DNA of 64,000 nucleotides from Microvirga thermotolerans (GCF_009363855.1 NZ_CP045423.1:1518001-1582000); one strand, 5' to 3'. Positions 37,098-48,127 are shown, numbered from the stretch's first letter. Numbers and translations are program-made. The notes: generated by a model from the sequence alone, not told the origin.

Positions 37098-37829
37098 GAA
37101 CGAAAGCGGAACATTATCGCGGACGCGCCCTGCCGGGACGCGCAGCGGGCAGCGCCATGGCCGTCGCGGGGCACGCTTCGAGGGGCCCGCCTGTCCGGAC
37201 GGCGGCCGCCGCGGCGTCTTCGCCCTGCACCGCAGGGGTGATGGGCTCCGGGCTCGCCTGCGGCGCCCCGGAATGACGGAGGGCGAGGGAAGAAGGGCGC
37301 GGCGAGACGGGAAGGACAGAGGGCGATGGAGGCGCGGCGCATTCCCTCCCCCGCCGGTCCCGGGTGTTCCCGGGATCGGCTCTCTCAATGCGCAAGTCGG
37401 GAGCACCCGGCTTGCGAGGGGGAGGGCCAGGGTGGGGCCGGCGCCACGATTCCGGAGCGAGGCGCCCGCACCCCCCTCCAGCTCTCCCCCGCAAGGGGGA
37501 GGGCCCGGTGGCGCTTGCCGAGGAAGGGGGAGAGGGCAGGGTGCTGCTGCCTGGGAATGCCCGAAATGCGCGGGCACGGTCGCGCTTCGCGCTGCAATGG
37601 ATGCTCGATGTCCGGCCCGGCCCGCGGAGCGACCCGGTACCGGAATCGGGTCTTGGCCGGGCCTCGCCCTCGACCGGCCGGTGACGCGCTGGAGGGCCAG
37701 GGGAACACCGCGCCGGGCGCCGCAGCCCGAGGAACGGGGTCCCTGACGAAAGGTTGCGGAAGCCATCCCGGCGCCGAGGCGAAATCCGCCACCCGATGAG
37801 GCAAAAAACCTCTCCGAACGGGCTAGACA

Positions 37830-37861
37830 GAGGCCGTGCCGTTTGTTACACGCACGGCCTC
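37830..37861. repeat. Hairpin upstream of tRNA-Lys
   Basis: GAGGCCGTGC (37830-37839) pairs perfectly with GCACGGCCTC (37852-37861). Leftward of it is a second short stem and an A run on this strand (T run on the other), so it may end leftward transcription. Confidence 0.5.
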
Positions 37862-37899
37862 TTCGGCGAACAACGCAAGCGCCGAACCGCTACGGCGAC

Positions 37900-37975
<76 letters not shown>

Positions 37976-38344
37976 TTCATTTCAGCGAAAACGGCAGGTT
38001 TTCCAAGTCGCCGGAGAAGGCGGCATCTCTCAACAAGTTGGCTTGACGAGGGCCGTCTCTCCGCCCCGTTTCTCGGCGGCTGAGCGCCACCCATAGGCGT
38101 CTTCAACCGGCGTTTTCTCCACCGCGAAACGTTCATTTTCCGGGCTCTGAGGAGCGGTTCGAATCGCGACTGAGACTTGTCTTGGCCTCGGACCAGGTGC
38201 TCATGGTCAGCTTATCGCATTCAAGCTGCCTGTCTGAAGCCACGGCTGCACTTCCGAAAACGACCCTGCTCAGACGGGCATCGTCAAGTCGCTGGAGAAG
38301 GATACGCCAGTCCTGGTTCGGAACTGAAACAGGCGACAGTCCCA

Positions 38345-38513
38345 GCGCCGTTTACCTCGGCCCAGGCCTGGAACGTCCGGCGTGGGCACGGCGATGATCA
38401 GCGGCATTGGTGTTGGCAGGGCGGTGGAAGAGGTTTGCCATCCGGTCATGAACCGCGAGAAAGCGTTGGGCCTGACCGGCTGACTTGAAGCGTTTCACGA
38501 TGCGCTCGCTTTA
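38345..38513 (-). pseudogene. IS6-family transposase, C-terminal remnant
   Basis: Leftward translation gives KRFKSAGQAQRFLAVHD and RMANLFHRPANTNAADH, the characteristic C-terminal part of IS6-type transposases, then in a shifted frame FQAWAEV. One frameshift and loss of the whole catalytic core make it non-functional. Confidence 0.75.
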
Positions 38514-38519
38514 CAGCCG

Positions 38520-38965
38520 GTTTGCGCCGCGCGAGCACGGCTGCTCTGAACAGGGCATCGGTGAGAAAGCGCGAATTCAAGCGGACACCTGTCGCGACAC
38601 TCCTTTCAAGTGATCGCGAAGGACGTGCTGGTCCGAGAAGTTCACTCGATGTGCACGTCGGATGTCCCCCCGGCCAAAGGGACGTTCCCTGAAGTCCAGG
38701 GCGCCATGGTCGCAGACGATGTCGTCCACCAGCCACTCGATGCCGGCCTTGTGCGATGGTCGCCGACGCTGCCGAGCGATCCAATCGCCACCTCCTCCAC
38801 GCTATCCATCGCGGCGGCGCACTTTGCCGCGAGAATGCTTGTCAAGCCTGTGGCAAGTCCAATTGAAGGGAGAACGGAGGATTCTGCTGTTCGCAACTGC
38901 TCAATCTGACAAAAGAAGTCCGCATCTGCGGTGATGTCGATATAGTCGGTACCGCAGCCCCGGCG
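38520..38965 (-). pseudogene. Saccharopine-dehydrogenase-like protein remnant
   Basis: Joining two leftward frames gives DYIDITADADFFCQIEQLR, LPSIGLATGLTSILAAK, SVEEVAIGSLGSVGDH, then AGIEWLVDDIVCDHGALDF, HRVNFSDQHVLRDHLKG and SRFLTDALFRAA. This order matches the second half of NAD(P)-binding saccharopine-dehydrogenase-family proteins. There is at least one frameshift near 38745 and no N-terminal Rossmann part, which was probably lost when the adjoining IS3 arrived. Confidence 0.65.
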
Positions 38966-39200
38966 AGATAGCATCGGATCTCGGCGTCGGTCTGTCGGCT
39001 CTGGGCCGCTGGAACGACCGCGCGGTAACCGAGACTTCTTCAAGATCTTGAGATCCGAGCCGGTCTGGCGCGCCGTCGTCCAGACGAGAGCCGAGGCCGA
39101 GGAGGCAACCGGCCGTTACATCGACAGCTTCTACAATCCCATCCGGCGCCATTCGACGCTCGACGACGTCAGCCCAGTCCCATTCCACCCGGTCGGGCCG
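38966..39200 (+). pseudogene. IS3-family transposase remnant (orfA-orfB fusion by deletion)
   Basis: IASDLGVGLSALGRWNDRA is the helix-turn-helix part of an IS3 orfA. Within 40 bases the sequence switches to the far C-terminal end of orfB: RSEPVWRAVVQTRAEAEEAT, then GRYIDSFYNPIRRHSTLDDV. The catalytic domain between them is deleted, so the element is dead. Confidence 0.8.
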
Positions 39201-39357
39201 AATGGGGCTGGGCCGGCCTGCCGCTCCACCTCCACCTCCGGCAAGACCGCTGTCCACACGCCCTGGCCGTGCCCTTGCGCTTCACGAATACTCAACCTAA
39301 GCTTGCCCAATAACAAAAGACCAACCGGTCGAATCGTGCGGGGGCTTCGGGAGGGAA

Positions 39358-39371
39358 CGCTTGAACAAGCG
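39358..39371. promoter_or_regulatory. Palindrome upstream of the glycerol-type ABC operon
   Basis: CGCTTGAACAAGCG is a perfect 14-base palindrome about 100 bases before the first operon gene, a possible operator. No regulator gene lies nearby. Confidence 0.35.
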
Positions 39372-39472
39372 CTTCCATGGCGGACGTGATCGGCCCACCG
39401 GTGCCGGGGCGTCGACCTTTTCGCGGTCGAAGACAGGGCAGGCCGCGCCTCTCCGACCGCGGGACATGAGCC

Positions 39473-40561
39473 ATGTCGCTCGTTCTCGATAGCGTCACCA
39501 AGACGGTCGGCGCGCAGACGCACATCGCGGACGTGTCCCTTGCCCTCGAGCGGGGCTCCCTCAACGTGCTCCTCGGAGCGACCCTCGCCGGCAAGACCTC
39601 GCTCATGCGGCTGATGGCGGGCCTGGACGCTCCGACGCAAGGGCGTGTCCTCGTCAATGGAAACGACGTGACGGGCTGGCCCGTGCAGCGGCGCAGCGTG
39701 GCCATGGTCTATCAGCAGTTCATCAACTATCCGTCCTTCTCCGTCTACGAGAACATCGCCTCCCCCCTGCGGGTCGCAGGCCTCCCCAGGCACGAGATCG
39801 ACGTCCGCGTGCGGGAGGCGGCGAAGCTTCTCAAGCTGGAGCCGTATCTCGACCGCAGGCCGCTCACCCTCTCGGGCGGCCAGCAGCAGCGGACCGCCAT
39901 CGCGAGGGCGCTGGTGAAGCGGGCCGATCTCGTCCTGCTCGACGAACCGCTCGCCAACCTGGACTACAAGCTGCGCGAGGAACTGCGGGAAGAGCTGCCC
40001 CGGGTCTTCGCGGCCTCGGGCGCGATCTTCGTCTATGCCACCACCGAGCCATCGGAGGCGCTGCTCCTCGGCGGCAACACGGCGACCCTCTTCGAGGGAC
40101 GGGTGACCCAGTTCGGGCCGACGCCGCAGGTCTACCGCCATCCCAGCGACATCACTACGGCGCGTGTCTTCTCCGATCCGCCGCTCAACACCCTGGGCAT
40201 TCGCAAGGAGCGGGGCGCCGTGTCCCTGAGCACTGGCGGAGACGTGCGCGCGGCCGGAATCCTGGCGGCAGTTCCCGACGGGACCTACACCTTGGGCTTC
40301 CGCGCCCACCACCTCGCGCTCGATCCGCCGCAGGGCGAGGCAATCCCCATCGCGGCGGCGGTGTCGGTCGCCGAGATCGCGGGTTCGGAAAGCTTCGTGC
40401 ATCTCGACGCGGGCCATCACCGCTTCGTGGCCCTCGTTCCCGGCGTCAAGCGCCTCGAACCGGGCGCGCCGGTGACCGCCTTCGTGGACCTGCGCCACGT
40501 CTTCCTGTTCGACGGCAGCGGCCGTCTCGCGGCGGCGGATGCCGCGCAACGGGCCGCATGA
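39473..40561 (+). CDS. glpS: Glycerol-type ABC transporter ATPase 1
   Basis: A 362-residue MalK-like ATPase, first of a six-gene operon with the gene order of the rhizobial glycerol transporter. Walker A is GATLAGKTS, the signature is LSGGQQQR and Walker B LVLLDEP, all intact. The switch histidine is absent: the usual VTHD is [11 protein letters not shown]-terminal TOBE-like domain follows from about residue 240. With ATPase 2, which has the histidine but no signature, it should form one working and one degenerate ATP site. Gene name is by operon layout. Confidence 0.87.
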   Translation: MSLVLDSVTKTVGAQTHIADVSLALERGSLNVLLGATLAGKTSLMRLMAGLDAPTQGRVLVNGNDVTGWPVQRRSVAMVYQQFINYPSFSVYENIASPLRVAGLPRHEIDVRVREAAKLLKLEPYLDRRPLTLSGGQQQRTAIARALVKRADLVLLDEPLANLDYKLREELREELPRVFAASGAIFVYATTEPSEALLLGGNTATLFEGRVTQFGPTPQVYRHPSDITTARVFSDPPLNTLGIRKERGAVSLSTGGDVRAAGILAAVPDGTYTLGFRAHHLALDPPQGEAIPIAAAVSVAEIAGSESFVHLDAGHHRFVALVPGVKRLEPGAPVTAFVDLRHVFLFDGSGRLAAADAAQRAA

Positions 40562-40571
40562 GGAGGGCGCC

Positions 40572-41668
40572 ATGGCACGGATCACGCTCGATCACCTGGC
40601 CCATTCCTACCGGTCCGATCCGCGCGGTCCGCAGGACTATGCGCTGAAGGAGATCCATCACGTCTGGGAGCAGGGTGGCGCCTATGCGCTGCTCGGCCCC
40701 TCCGGATGCGGCAAGACCACCCTGCTCAACATCATCTCGGGCCTCGTTCATCCCACGCGCGGGCGCATCCTCTTCGACGAGCGGGACGTGACCGACCTGC
40801 CGACGGAGGCGCGCAACATCGCGCAGGTGTTCCAGTTCCCGGTCGTCTACGACACCATGACCGTGCGCGAGAATCTGGCCTTCCCCTTAAGGAACAGAGG
40901 CGTGTCCCGCGAGCGGGCGAGGGCGCGCGCCGAGGAAATCGCCCGCCTGCTCGACCTGACCCGCGTGCTCGGCCGCAAGGCCAGCAACCTCACTGCCGAC
41001 CTCAAGCAGAAGATCTCGCTGGGGCGCGGCCTCGTGCGCTCCGACGTAGCGGCGATCCTCTTCGACGAGCCGCTGACGGTGATCGATCCTCATCTCAAGT
41101 GGCAGCTCCGCTCGACCCTCAAGGAGATCCACCGCGCGCTCGACATCACGATGATCTACGTGACCCACGACCAGACGGAGGCCCTGACCTTCGCGGACAA
41201 GGTCGTCGTCATGCACGACGGCGCCGTCGTGCAGACGGGGACGCCCGAGGAGCTGTTCGAGCGTCCGGCCCACACCTTCGTGGGACATTTCATCGGCTCG
41301 CCGGGCATGAACATCCTGCCGTGCAGGGTCGAGGGTGCGACCGCCCATGTGGACGGGGCGACGGTTGCGCTCCGGCGGGCCTACCCGCGCCTGCCGGAGA
41401 CCGAACGGATCGAACTCGGCATCCGCCCGGAGTTCGTGCGCCTGTGCCGCAGGGGCGAGGGCCTGCCCGTGCGCCTGCGGCGCATCGACGACATCGGGCG
41501 AACGCGCATCGCCCGGGTCGAGATGTCGGGCCGTCCGCTTGCCGCGAGCGTTCCCGACGATATCTCCGTGGAGGGCGACGAGGCCGCGCTCGCATTCGAT
41601 CCGCGCCACATCCACATCTATGCGGGCGGGCACCTCGTCGCGGGCGAGCCGGTGGAGGGGGGCTCACC

Positions 41669-41672
<4 letters not shown>
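40572..41672 (+). CDS. glpT: Glycerol-type ABC transporter ATPase 2
   Basis: A 366-residue MalK-like ATPase from ATG 40572, with AGGAGG 5 bases upstream. Walker A (GPSGCGKTT), Walker B (AILFDEP) and the switch His (YVTHDQTEA) are intact. The signature is lost: LSGGQ is replaced by LTADLKQKISLGRG. The D-loop reads LTVID. It pairs with ATPase 1. The C-terminal TOBE-like domain runs from about residue 240. The stop overlaps the next start (ATGA). Despite the symbol it is not the unrelated glycerol-3-phosphate permease GlpT of enterobacteria. Confidence 0.87.
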
Positions 41673-42561
<889 letters not shown>

Positions 42562-42565
<4 letters not shown>

Positions 42566-43446
42566 CGGACAGCGTCGCGATGGGCCGCCCGGGAGCTGCG
42601 GGCATGGAGGGGACGAAGGAGAGGAGTCGCGCCGTCGCCGGGCCTCGCGTCGGCGGCAAGGCGGCGGTAATGACCCTCTACCTCCTGTTCCTGATGCTGC
42701 CGATCTACTGGCTCGTGAACATGAGCCTGAAGACCAACACGGAGATCACGAGCGGCCTGACCCTGTGGCCCCGGACCCTGACCTTCGAGAACTACGTCAG
42801 GATCTTCACGGACGAGAGCTGGTACTCCGGCTATATCAACTCGCTCACCTACGTGGTCATCAACACGCTGCTGTCGATCTCCTTCGCGCTGCCCGCGGCC
42901 TACGCGTTTTCACGCTACCGGTTCCTGGGCGACAAGCACCTGTTCTTCTGGCTGCTCACCAACCGCATGGCGCCGCCGGCCGTGTTCGCGCTGCCCTTCT
43001 TCAACCTCTATTCGGCCATCGGCCTGTTCGACACGCCCTGGGCGGTCGCGCTGGCCCATTGCCTGTTCAACATTCCGCTGGCGGTCTGGATCCTCGAGGG
43101 CTTCATGTCCGGCGTGCCGCGGGAGATCGACGAGACGGCGGCCATCGACGGCTATTCCTTCCCCCGCTTCTTCGTGAAGATCTTCATGCCGCTGATCGCG
43201 AGCGGCATCGGCGTCGCGGCGTTCTTCTGCTTCATGTTCTCCTGGGTCGAGCTTCTGCTGGCGCGCACGCTGACCGCGGTGAACGCGAAGCCCATCGCCG
43301 CCACCATGACCCGCACGGTCTCCGCGGCAGGCATGGACTGGGGGCTGCTCGCGGCGGCGGGGGTGCTCACCATCGTGCCCGGCGCTCTCGTGATCTGGTT
43401 CGTGCGCAACTACATCGCCAAGGGCTTCGCCCTGGGCCGGGTCTAG
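42562..43446 (+). CDS. glpQ: ABC transporter permease 2 (glycerol type)
   Basis: A 294-residue MalG-like permease. A 30-residue polar N-terminus is followed by six membrane segments. The EAA loop is EIDETAAIDGYSFPRFFVKI with the usual Gly, and NMSLKTNTEIT marks the first external loop. The start overlaps the permease 1 stop by 4 bases. It partners permease 1. Confidence 0.87.
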
Positions 43447-43460
43447 AGGAGACGCGCCCC

Positions 43461-43742
43461 ATGCCCGACTTCGCCTGGATGGCCTGGACCTCGCAGACCG
43501 CGCTCTTCTTCGTCGGCATCGCGAGCCTGCTCCTGGTCATGACCCTGCTCGCCATCGCCCGGCCCGAAACGGAGCGGGTTGGCGTCCTGCGCATCCCGAC
43601 CACCCGCGGCGACCGGCTGTTCATCAGCCTTTTGGGCGCCGCCTTCATCCATTTGACCTGGCTCGGGCTCGTGGGGTCCGATCTATGGTGGGCCTTCGGC
43701 CTGTCCCTCGTCTACGCGGCGGCCGTGTTCCGCTACGTGTGA
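43461..43742 (+). CDS. DUF2160 small membrane protein
   Basis: A 93-residue protein with three membrane segments: QTALFFVGIASLLLVMTLLA, LFISLLGAAFIHLTWLGLVG and WWAFGLSLVYAAAVFRYV. DUF2160 proteins occur almost only inside glycerol-type ABC operons between permease and binding-protein genes, as here (glpU in the rhizobial operon). Its role is unknown; it may be an extra subunit. Confidence 0.87.
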   Translation: MPDFAWMAWTSQTALFFVGIASLLLVMTLLAIARPETERVGVLRIPTTRGDRLFISLLGAAFIHLTWLGLVGSDLWWAFGLSLVYAAAVFRYV

Positions 43743-43828
43743 GGCAGGGCCTCGGAGACTCTGCGGCGAGCCGCCGAAGAGAGCAACCGACCGGCAATGA
43801 GACCGGTCGCACACGGGAGGAAGATCCA

Positions 43829-45583
43829 ATGGTACCAAGCTCGCGTCTCAGGCTCCTGGTGACGGCCAGCGCGCTGGCGATGGCGCTCGGAACGGGGGGA
43901 GCCCTTGCCGGCATGGAGGAGGCCCGCCGCTGGGTGGATACCGAGTTCCAGCCCTCGACCCTGTCCAAGGACGAGCAGATGAAGGAGATGGAGTGGTTCG
44001 TCAATGCCGCGAAGCCCTTCGTCGGCATGGAGATCAACGTGGTCTCCGAGACGATCACCACCCACGAGTACGAGGCGCGTACCCTCGCCAAGGCGTTCAC
44101 GGAAATCACCGGCATCAAGGTGAACCACGACCTCATCCAGGAAGGCGACGTGGTGGAGAAGATCCAGACGCAGATGCAGTCCGGCCGCAACATCTACGAT
44201 GCCTGGGTGAACGACTCCGACCTCATCGGAACCCACTTCCGCTACAAGCAGGCCATTGCGCTCGACGACTGGATGGCGGGAGAGGGCAAGGACGTCACCA
44301 GCCCGACGCTCGACGTGAACGATTTCATCGGCAAGTCCTTCACCACCGCGCCGGACGGCAAGATGTACCAGTTGCCCGACCAGCAGTTCGCGAACCTCTA
44401 CTGGTTCCGGTACGACTGGTTCACGAGGCCTGACCTGAAGGAGAAGTTCAAGGCGAAGTACGGGTACGACCTCGGCGTGCCGGTGAACTGGTCGGCCTAC
44501 GAGGACATCGCGGAGTTCTTCACCAACGACGTGAAGGAGATCGACGGCGTCAAGGTCTACGGCCACATGGACTATGGCAAGAAGGACCCGTCGCTCGGCT
44601 GGCGCTTCACCGACGCGTGGCTGTCCATGGCCGGCAACGGCGACAAGGGAATTCCGAACGGCCTGCCGGTGGACGAGTGGGGCATCCGCATGGAGGGCTG
44701 CCGCCCGGTCGGTTCCTCCATCGAGCGCGGCGGCGACACCAACGGGCCGGCGGCGGTGTATTCCATTGCCAAGTATCTGGAGTGGATGAAGAAATATGCC
44801 CCGCCGCAGGCGAACGGCATGAACTTCTCCGAATCCGGGCCCGTTCCGGCGCAGGGCAACATCGCCCAACAGATCTTCTGGTACACCGCATTCACCGCCG
44901 ACATGGTGAAGCCGGGGCTGCCGGTGGTGAACGAGGACGGCACGCCGAAGTGGCGCATGGCGCCTTCGCCGCATGGCGCCTACTGGAAGGACGGCATGAA
45001 GCTCGGCTATCAGGACGCCGGCTCCTGGACGCTCCTCAAGTCCACGCCGGTGGAGCGGCGCAAGGCCGCCTGGCTCTACGCCCAGTTCGTCACCTCGAAG
45101 ACGGTCTCCCTGAAGAAGAGTCACGTGGGTCTGACCTTCATTCGCGAGAGCGACATCTGGGACAAGAGCTTCACCGAGCGCGCGCCCAAGCTCGGCGGTC
45201 TGATCGAGTTCTATCGCTCGCCGGCCCGCGTGCAATGGACCCCGACCGGCAACAACGTGCCGGACTATCCCAAGCTCGCGCAGCTCTGGTGGCAGAACAT
45301 CGGGGATGCCGCATCCGGCGCCAAGACGCCGCAGCAGGCCATGGACGCTCTCGCGGCAGCGCAGGATGAAGTGCTCGGCCGCCTGGAACGGGCCAATGTG
45401 CAGGGCGAGTGCGGCCCGAAGCTGAACCCGAAGACGTCCGCAGAGGAGTGGTTCAAGAAGGCCGAGGCCTCGGGCAACATTGCACCCCAGCGCAAGCTCG
45501 CCAACGAGAAGCCGAAGGGCGAGACGGTGGACTACGACACACTCATCAAGAGCTGGCCCGCCACGCCGCCCAAGCGCAGCTGA
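43829..45583 (+). CDS. glpV: ABC transporter substrate-binding protein (glycerol type)
   Basis: A 584-residue periplasmic binding protein, much longer than usual (about 400-450). The signal peptide is LRLLVTASALAMALGTGGAL, cleaved near ALAG. Conserved stretches include ETITTHEYEARTLAKAFTEI, TGIKVNHDLIQEGDVVEKIQ and YDAWVNDSDLIGTHFRYKQA. GGGAGGAAGA before ATG 43829 fixes the start. It closes the operon and a strong hairpin follows. Substrate glycerol is inferred from the operon layout (two ATPases plus DUF2160). Confidence 0.87.
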   Translation: MVPSSRLRLLVTASALAMALGTGGALAGMEEARRWVDTEFQPSTLSKDEQMKEMEWFVNAAKPFVGMEINVVSETITTHEYEARTLAKAFTEITGIKVNHDLIQEGDVVEKIQTQMQSGRNIYDAWVNDSDLIGTHFRYKQAIALDDWMAGEGKDVTSPTLDVNDFIGKSFTTAPDGKMYQLPDQQFANLYWFRYDWFTRPDLKEKFKAKYGYDLGVPVNWSAYEDIAEFFTNDVKEIDGVKVYGHMDYGKKDPSLGWRFTDAWLSMAGNGDKGIPNGLPVDEWGIRMEGCRPVGSSIERGGDTNGPAAVYSIAKYLEWMKKYAPPQANGMNFSESGPVPAQGNIAQQIFWYTAFTADMVKPGLPVVNEDGTPKWRMAPSPHGAYWKDGMKLGYQDAGSWTLLKSTPVERRKAAWLYAQFVTSKTVSLKKSHVGLTFIRESDIWDKSFTERAPKLGGLIEFYRSPARVQWTPTGNNVPDYPKLAQLWWQNIGDAASGAKTPQQAMDALAAAQDEVLGRLERANVQGECGPKLNPKTSAEEWFKKAEASGNIAPQRKLANEKPKGETVDYDTLIKSWPATPPKRS

Positions 45584-45593
45584 CGGCGCGGTT

Positions 45594-45625
45594 CCTGGCG
45601 GCGGGGCGCCCGCCCCGCCGCCAGG
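45594..45625 (+). terminator. Hairpin after the ABC operon
   Basis: CCTGGCGGCGGGGCG and its exact complement form a stem of about 14 bp with a tiny loop, starting 10 bases after the binding-protein stop. No T run follows. It marks the operon end. Confidence 0.65.
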
Positions 45626-45863
45626 CCGTGAAGGTTCGGAAGGGTTTTCGACGGAGAATGAAGCCGGGGCCTTCTGCGATCCGGTCGCAGGACCGCCTTG
45701 CCGCGGTATCGGTCTTACAGGGCTGCCAGTCGGTCCGGACAGCCTGCGACTGCGGCCTGATCGCAGGCTCTCTGGGCACGACCGACATTCAGGATTCCTA
45801 TTAGTAGCGTTGCATGTTTCATGGGCCTCCAGATTCAATCCGGAAGCGGATGGTTGGCCAAGC

Positions 45864-46040
45864 GCTATGAACTGACCGGCGACCAATGACAGCGCATCGA
45901 AGGATTGCTGCCGGGCAAATCCGGCGATCCGGGGTGGGGCGGGCGGGATAGCCGGCTGTTCGTCAATGGGGTGTTGTGGGTCCTACGCTCTGGCGCGCAT
46001 TGGCACGATCTTCCCGAGCGCCATGGCAAAGGGAAGACCT
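45864..46040 (+). pseudogene. IS5-family transposase, N-terminal fragment
   Basis: The frame KRYELTGDQ, stop, QRIEGLLPGKSGDPGWGGRD and SRLFVNGVLWVLRSGAHWHD is the beginning of an IS5-group transposase. The conserved Trp after TGDQ has become TGA at 45886-45888. The gene stops being IS5-like at about 46040, where the IS701-type end begins. It is clearly dead. Confidence 0.8.
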
Positions 46041-46800
46041 CGCCCTGGCGCTACAGTTGCACCTTTCGTTTGCGATGTGAGGCTTGCGCCGTCGCCTGAT
46101 GCGCGCGGCGCCAGGCGGACCAGGCGATCACGACGGCCGGCTCGATGCGGCGTTGCTGGAGGCGTGTGGCCAGGCTGCGGATTTCCTGGACGGACCGGCG
46201 TGCCAGCGCTGCAGCCTGGCTTCGTCGTTTTTCGGGTGACGTGAGCGTGTTGGCGCGCTCGCGCACCACCGCCATCATGGCAAACGCCAACATCACCAGC
46301 GACACATGCCGGTGCCTGCCATGCCACGAGCGGGTCTCGTTGTGGGTCAACCCCAACTCGGTCTTGGCGGTCTCGAACGCATCCTCGATCGCCCAGCGAT
46401 GGCCCTCCGCCCGCACCAGGGTCTCGATCGGCGTGCCGGCTGGACACCAGGTCGAGAAGAACGCCAGATCTCCATCACTGAGGCTGCGCCGGATCAGCAG
46501 GCCGCGCGTCCACAAGCCGGCGAGGTGTTCGTTGTATTCCTCCGCCTCAAGATCGGCGAGTTCGAGATAGGCCCGTTCATACAGGCGCGCTCCCTTGGTG
46601 CCGTCTCCCGCCGACAGGCGCTTCCATGCCCCAGGGGCGAGTTCCTGTGCGATCTCCTCGGCGGTGCCGGCGACTTCTGGCTTGCCGATCCAGGAATTGA
46701 ACGGGTCAGTCGCATGTGCGCCCAGCACATAGCCATTGCCGGCCCGGCGCAACTGCATCTCGATGCGTGGGTGTCTCCTTGGTTCCAGGTCAATGCTCAA
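46030..46800 (-). pseudogene. IS701-family transposase, C-terminal part
   Basis: A 250-residue leftward frame corresponds to the second half of an IS701 DDE transposase. AGNGYVLGAHATDPFNSWIG begins the readable match, then RWAIEDAFETAKTELGLTHN carries the catalytic Glu region, with ETRSWHGRHRHVSLVMLAFA following. The N-terminal part (about 190 residues with the first Asp residues) is missing, so it is inactive. Its end inside the IS5 fragment suggests insertion of one IS in the other, followed by deletion toward 46800. Confidence 0.8.
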
Positions 46801-46804
46801 TCAA

Positions 46805-46824
46805 CCTGATCCAATTCCATCAGG
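46805..46824 (-). terminator. Hairpin after the PuuB-like gene
   Basis: CCTGAT (46805-46810) pairs with ATCAGG (46819-46824), directly beyond the leftward stop at 46825. The stem is short and there is no T run. Confidence 0.4.
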
Positions 46825-48117
46825 TCAGGTCAACATCCCACCATCTGTCATCCGATACCAGGTTATAACGGCGGATACGTAGAGCTTGTGGAGAGCATGG
46901 AGGGGCAGCGGCTTGATCGGCGAGAATGGCAGCGGCAATGCTTCTGCATCGCCTGTCGCAACATATTCGGCCATTGCCCTGCCCATAGCGGTCTGAAGCC
47001 CTACGCCGCGCCCCTGGCACCCGATATCGATGAGCAGACCGGGAGCAGGCTCATGCAGGTGAGGCAGGAAATCCTTCGTGATGGCAACCCGGCCGCACCA
47101 CCGGTAATCGAAGCCGATGCCCCTCAGTTGCGGGAACATCTTCCCCACGATGCGCTCAAGATGAGCCCAATCCCCCGAGCCCTTCGGCTCTCTGAACGGC
47201 CCCCGACCGCCCATCAGGACCCGCCCGGTATGGTCGAGGCGGAAATAGAGGAGAAGCTTGCGCGTGTCGGAGCTGACGTGCCCCTCGGGTAAGATCGACC
47301 TGCGCAGGTCGTCTGACAGTGGCTTTGTCGCCACCTGAAACGAATTGGCAGGAATGATCGTCTCGTGTAGCCGCGGCCAAAGACCGCTCGTATAGCCATT
47401 GGTGCAGACGACCACACGGTCTGCCGTCACGGTCCCGCCGCCCGGGCACGCCACCGCCCATCGGCCATTTGTCCTGGTGAGGCGCGTCACGGGGGTATCT
47501 GTGTGGATCACGGCGCCGGCCTTCTGCGCCGCTCGTGCAAGGCCCCGGGCATAGCTCAAGGGTTGAATGCCGCCGCCGCGCCCGTCGACCCACCCGCCGA
47601 CATAGCGATCGGAGCCAAGAAGTTGCTGCGCCTCCGCCTTATCGAGGATCCTTACAGGTGCGCCGCGCTCTCCCCATTGTTCGGCTCTCCTCCGCACCTG
47701 TTCGAGACCCGCCGGTATGTGCGCTCCCTGTATCCAGCCTTTCCGAGTGCGCGGCACGTCCATTGCATGTTTCTCGATGAGATCGAAAACGAGATCGGCC
47801 GTTCCTCCGGCGAACGCGGCAAGGCGTTCGCCGCGTTCTTTCCCGAACATGCCCACGAGCTCTTCAGGATCGTATTTGAGGCCAGGAATGACCTGCCCAC
47901 CATTGCGTCCTGAGCCGCCGAAGCCGATCTCCCTCGCCTCCAGGACCACAACTCGGATCCCGCGCTCGGCAAGGTGCAGGGCTGTCGAGAGACCGGCATA
48001 GCCTGCTCCGACAATAGCGACATCGGCAGTCGTTGAGGTATCAAGCCGCGCCGTCTCCGGAACCGGCGATGCGGTGGCCGCCCAGAGCGAAGGCTGAAGG
48101 GGAAATGGTTGCGCCAT
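46825..48117 (-). CDS. FAD-dependent amine oxidase, gamma-glutamylputrescine-oxidase-like
   Basis: A 430-residue DAO-family flavoenzyme. The FAD dinucleotide motif is DVAIVGAGYAGLSTALHLAE. The EIGFGGSGRNGGQVIPGLKY segment is typical of PuuB/gamma-glutamylputrescine oxidases, and GLLIDIGCQGRGVGLQTAMG closes the fold. It would oxidise an amine imported by the ABC genes that precede it on the same strand (10-base gap). Starting at 48117 removes a spurious upstream extension. The exact substrate is not known. Confidence 0.85.
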   Translation of the reverse strand: MAQPFPLQPSLWAATASPVPETARLDTSTTADVAIVGAGYAGLSTALHLAERGIRVVVLEAREIGFGGSGRNGGQVIPGLKYDPEELVGMFGKERGERLAAFAGGTADLVFDLIEKHAMDVPRTRKGWIQGAHIPAGLEQVRRRAEQWGERGAPVRILDKAEAQQLLGSDRYVGGWVDGRGGGIQPLSYARGLARAAQKAGAVIHTDTPVTRLTRTNGRWAVACPGGGTVTADRVVVCTNGYTSGLWPRLHETIIPANSFQVATKPLSDDLRRSILPEGHVSSDTRKLLLYFRLDHTGRVLMGGRGPFREPKGSGDWAHLERIVGKMFPQLRGIGFDYRWCGRVAITKDFLPHLHEPAPGLLIDIGCQGRGVGLQTAMGRAMAEYVATGDAEALPLPFSPIKPLPLHALHKLYVSAVITWYRMTDGGMLT

Positions 48118-48127
48118 GGAACTTCTC

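Larger units (their letters stand above)
36687..37899. other. 1.2-kb GC-rich intergenic region
   Basis: No convincing gene is seen. Open frames here read Pro/Arg/Gly/Ala-rich in all phases and lack ribosome sites. The stretch includes CCGGGCTCGCCTGCGGCG and CCCCGGAATGACG (about 37230-37280), and CTCCCCCGCAAGGGGGAGGG (about 37482-37505), words of dispersed intergenic repeats in GC-rich Hyphomicrobiales. It also contains a leftward promoter and a hairpin just before tRNA-Lys. Confidence 0.6.

Noticed and set aside
36667-37766. Several 130-360 codon frames in the GC-rich region before tRNA-Lys
   Set aside because: All phases are open because stops are rare in such GC-rich DNA; products are Pro/Arg/Gly-rich, overlapping and without ribosome sites.
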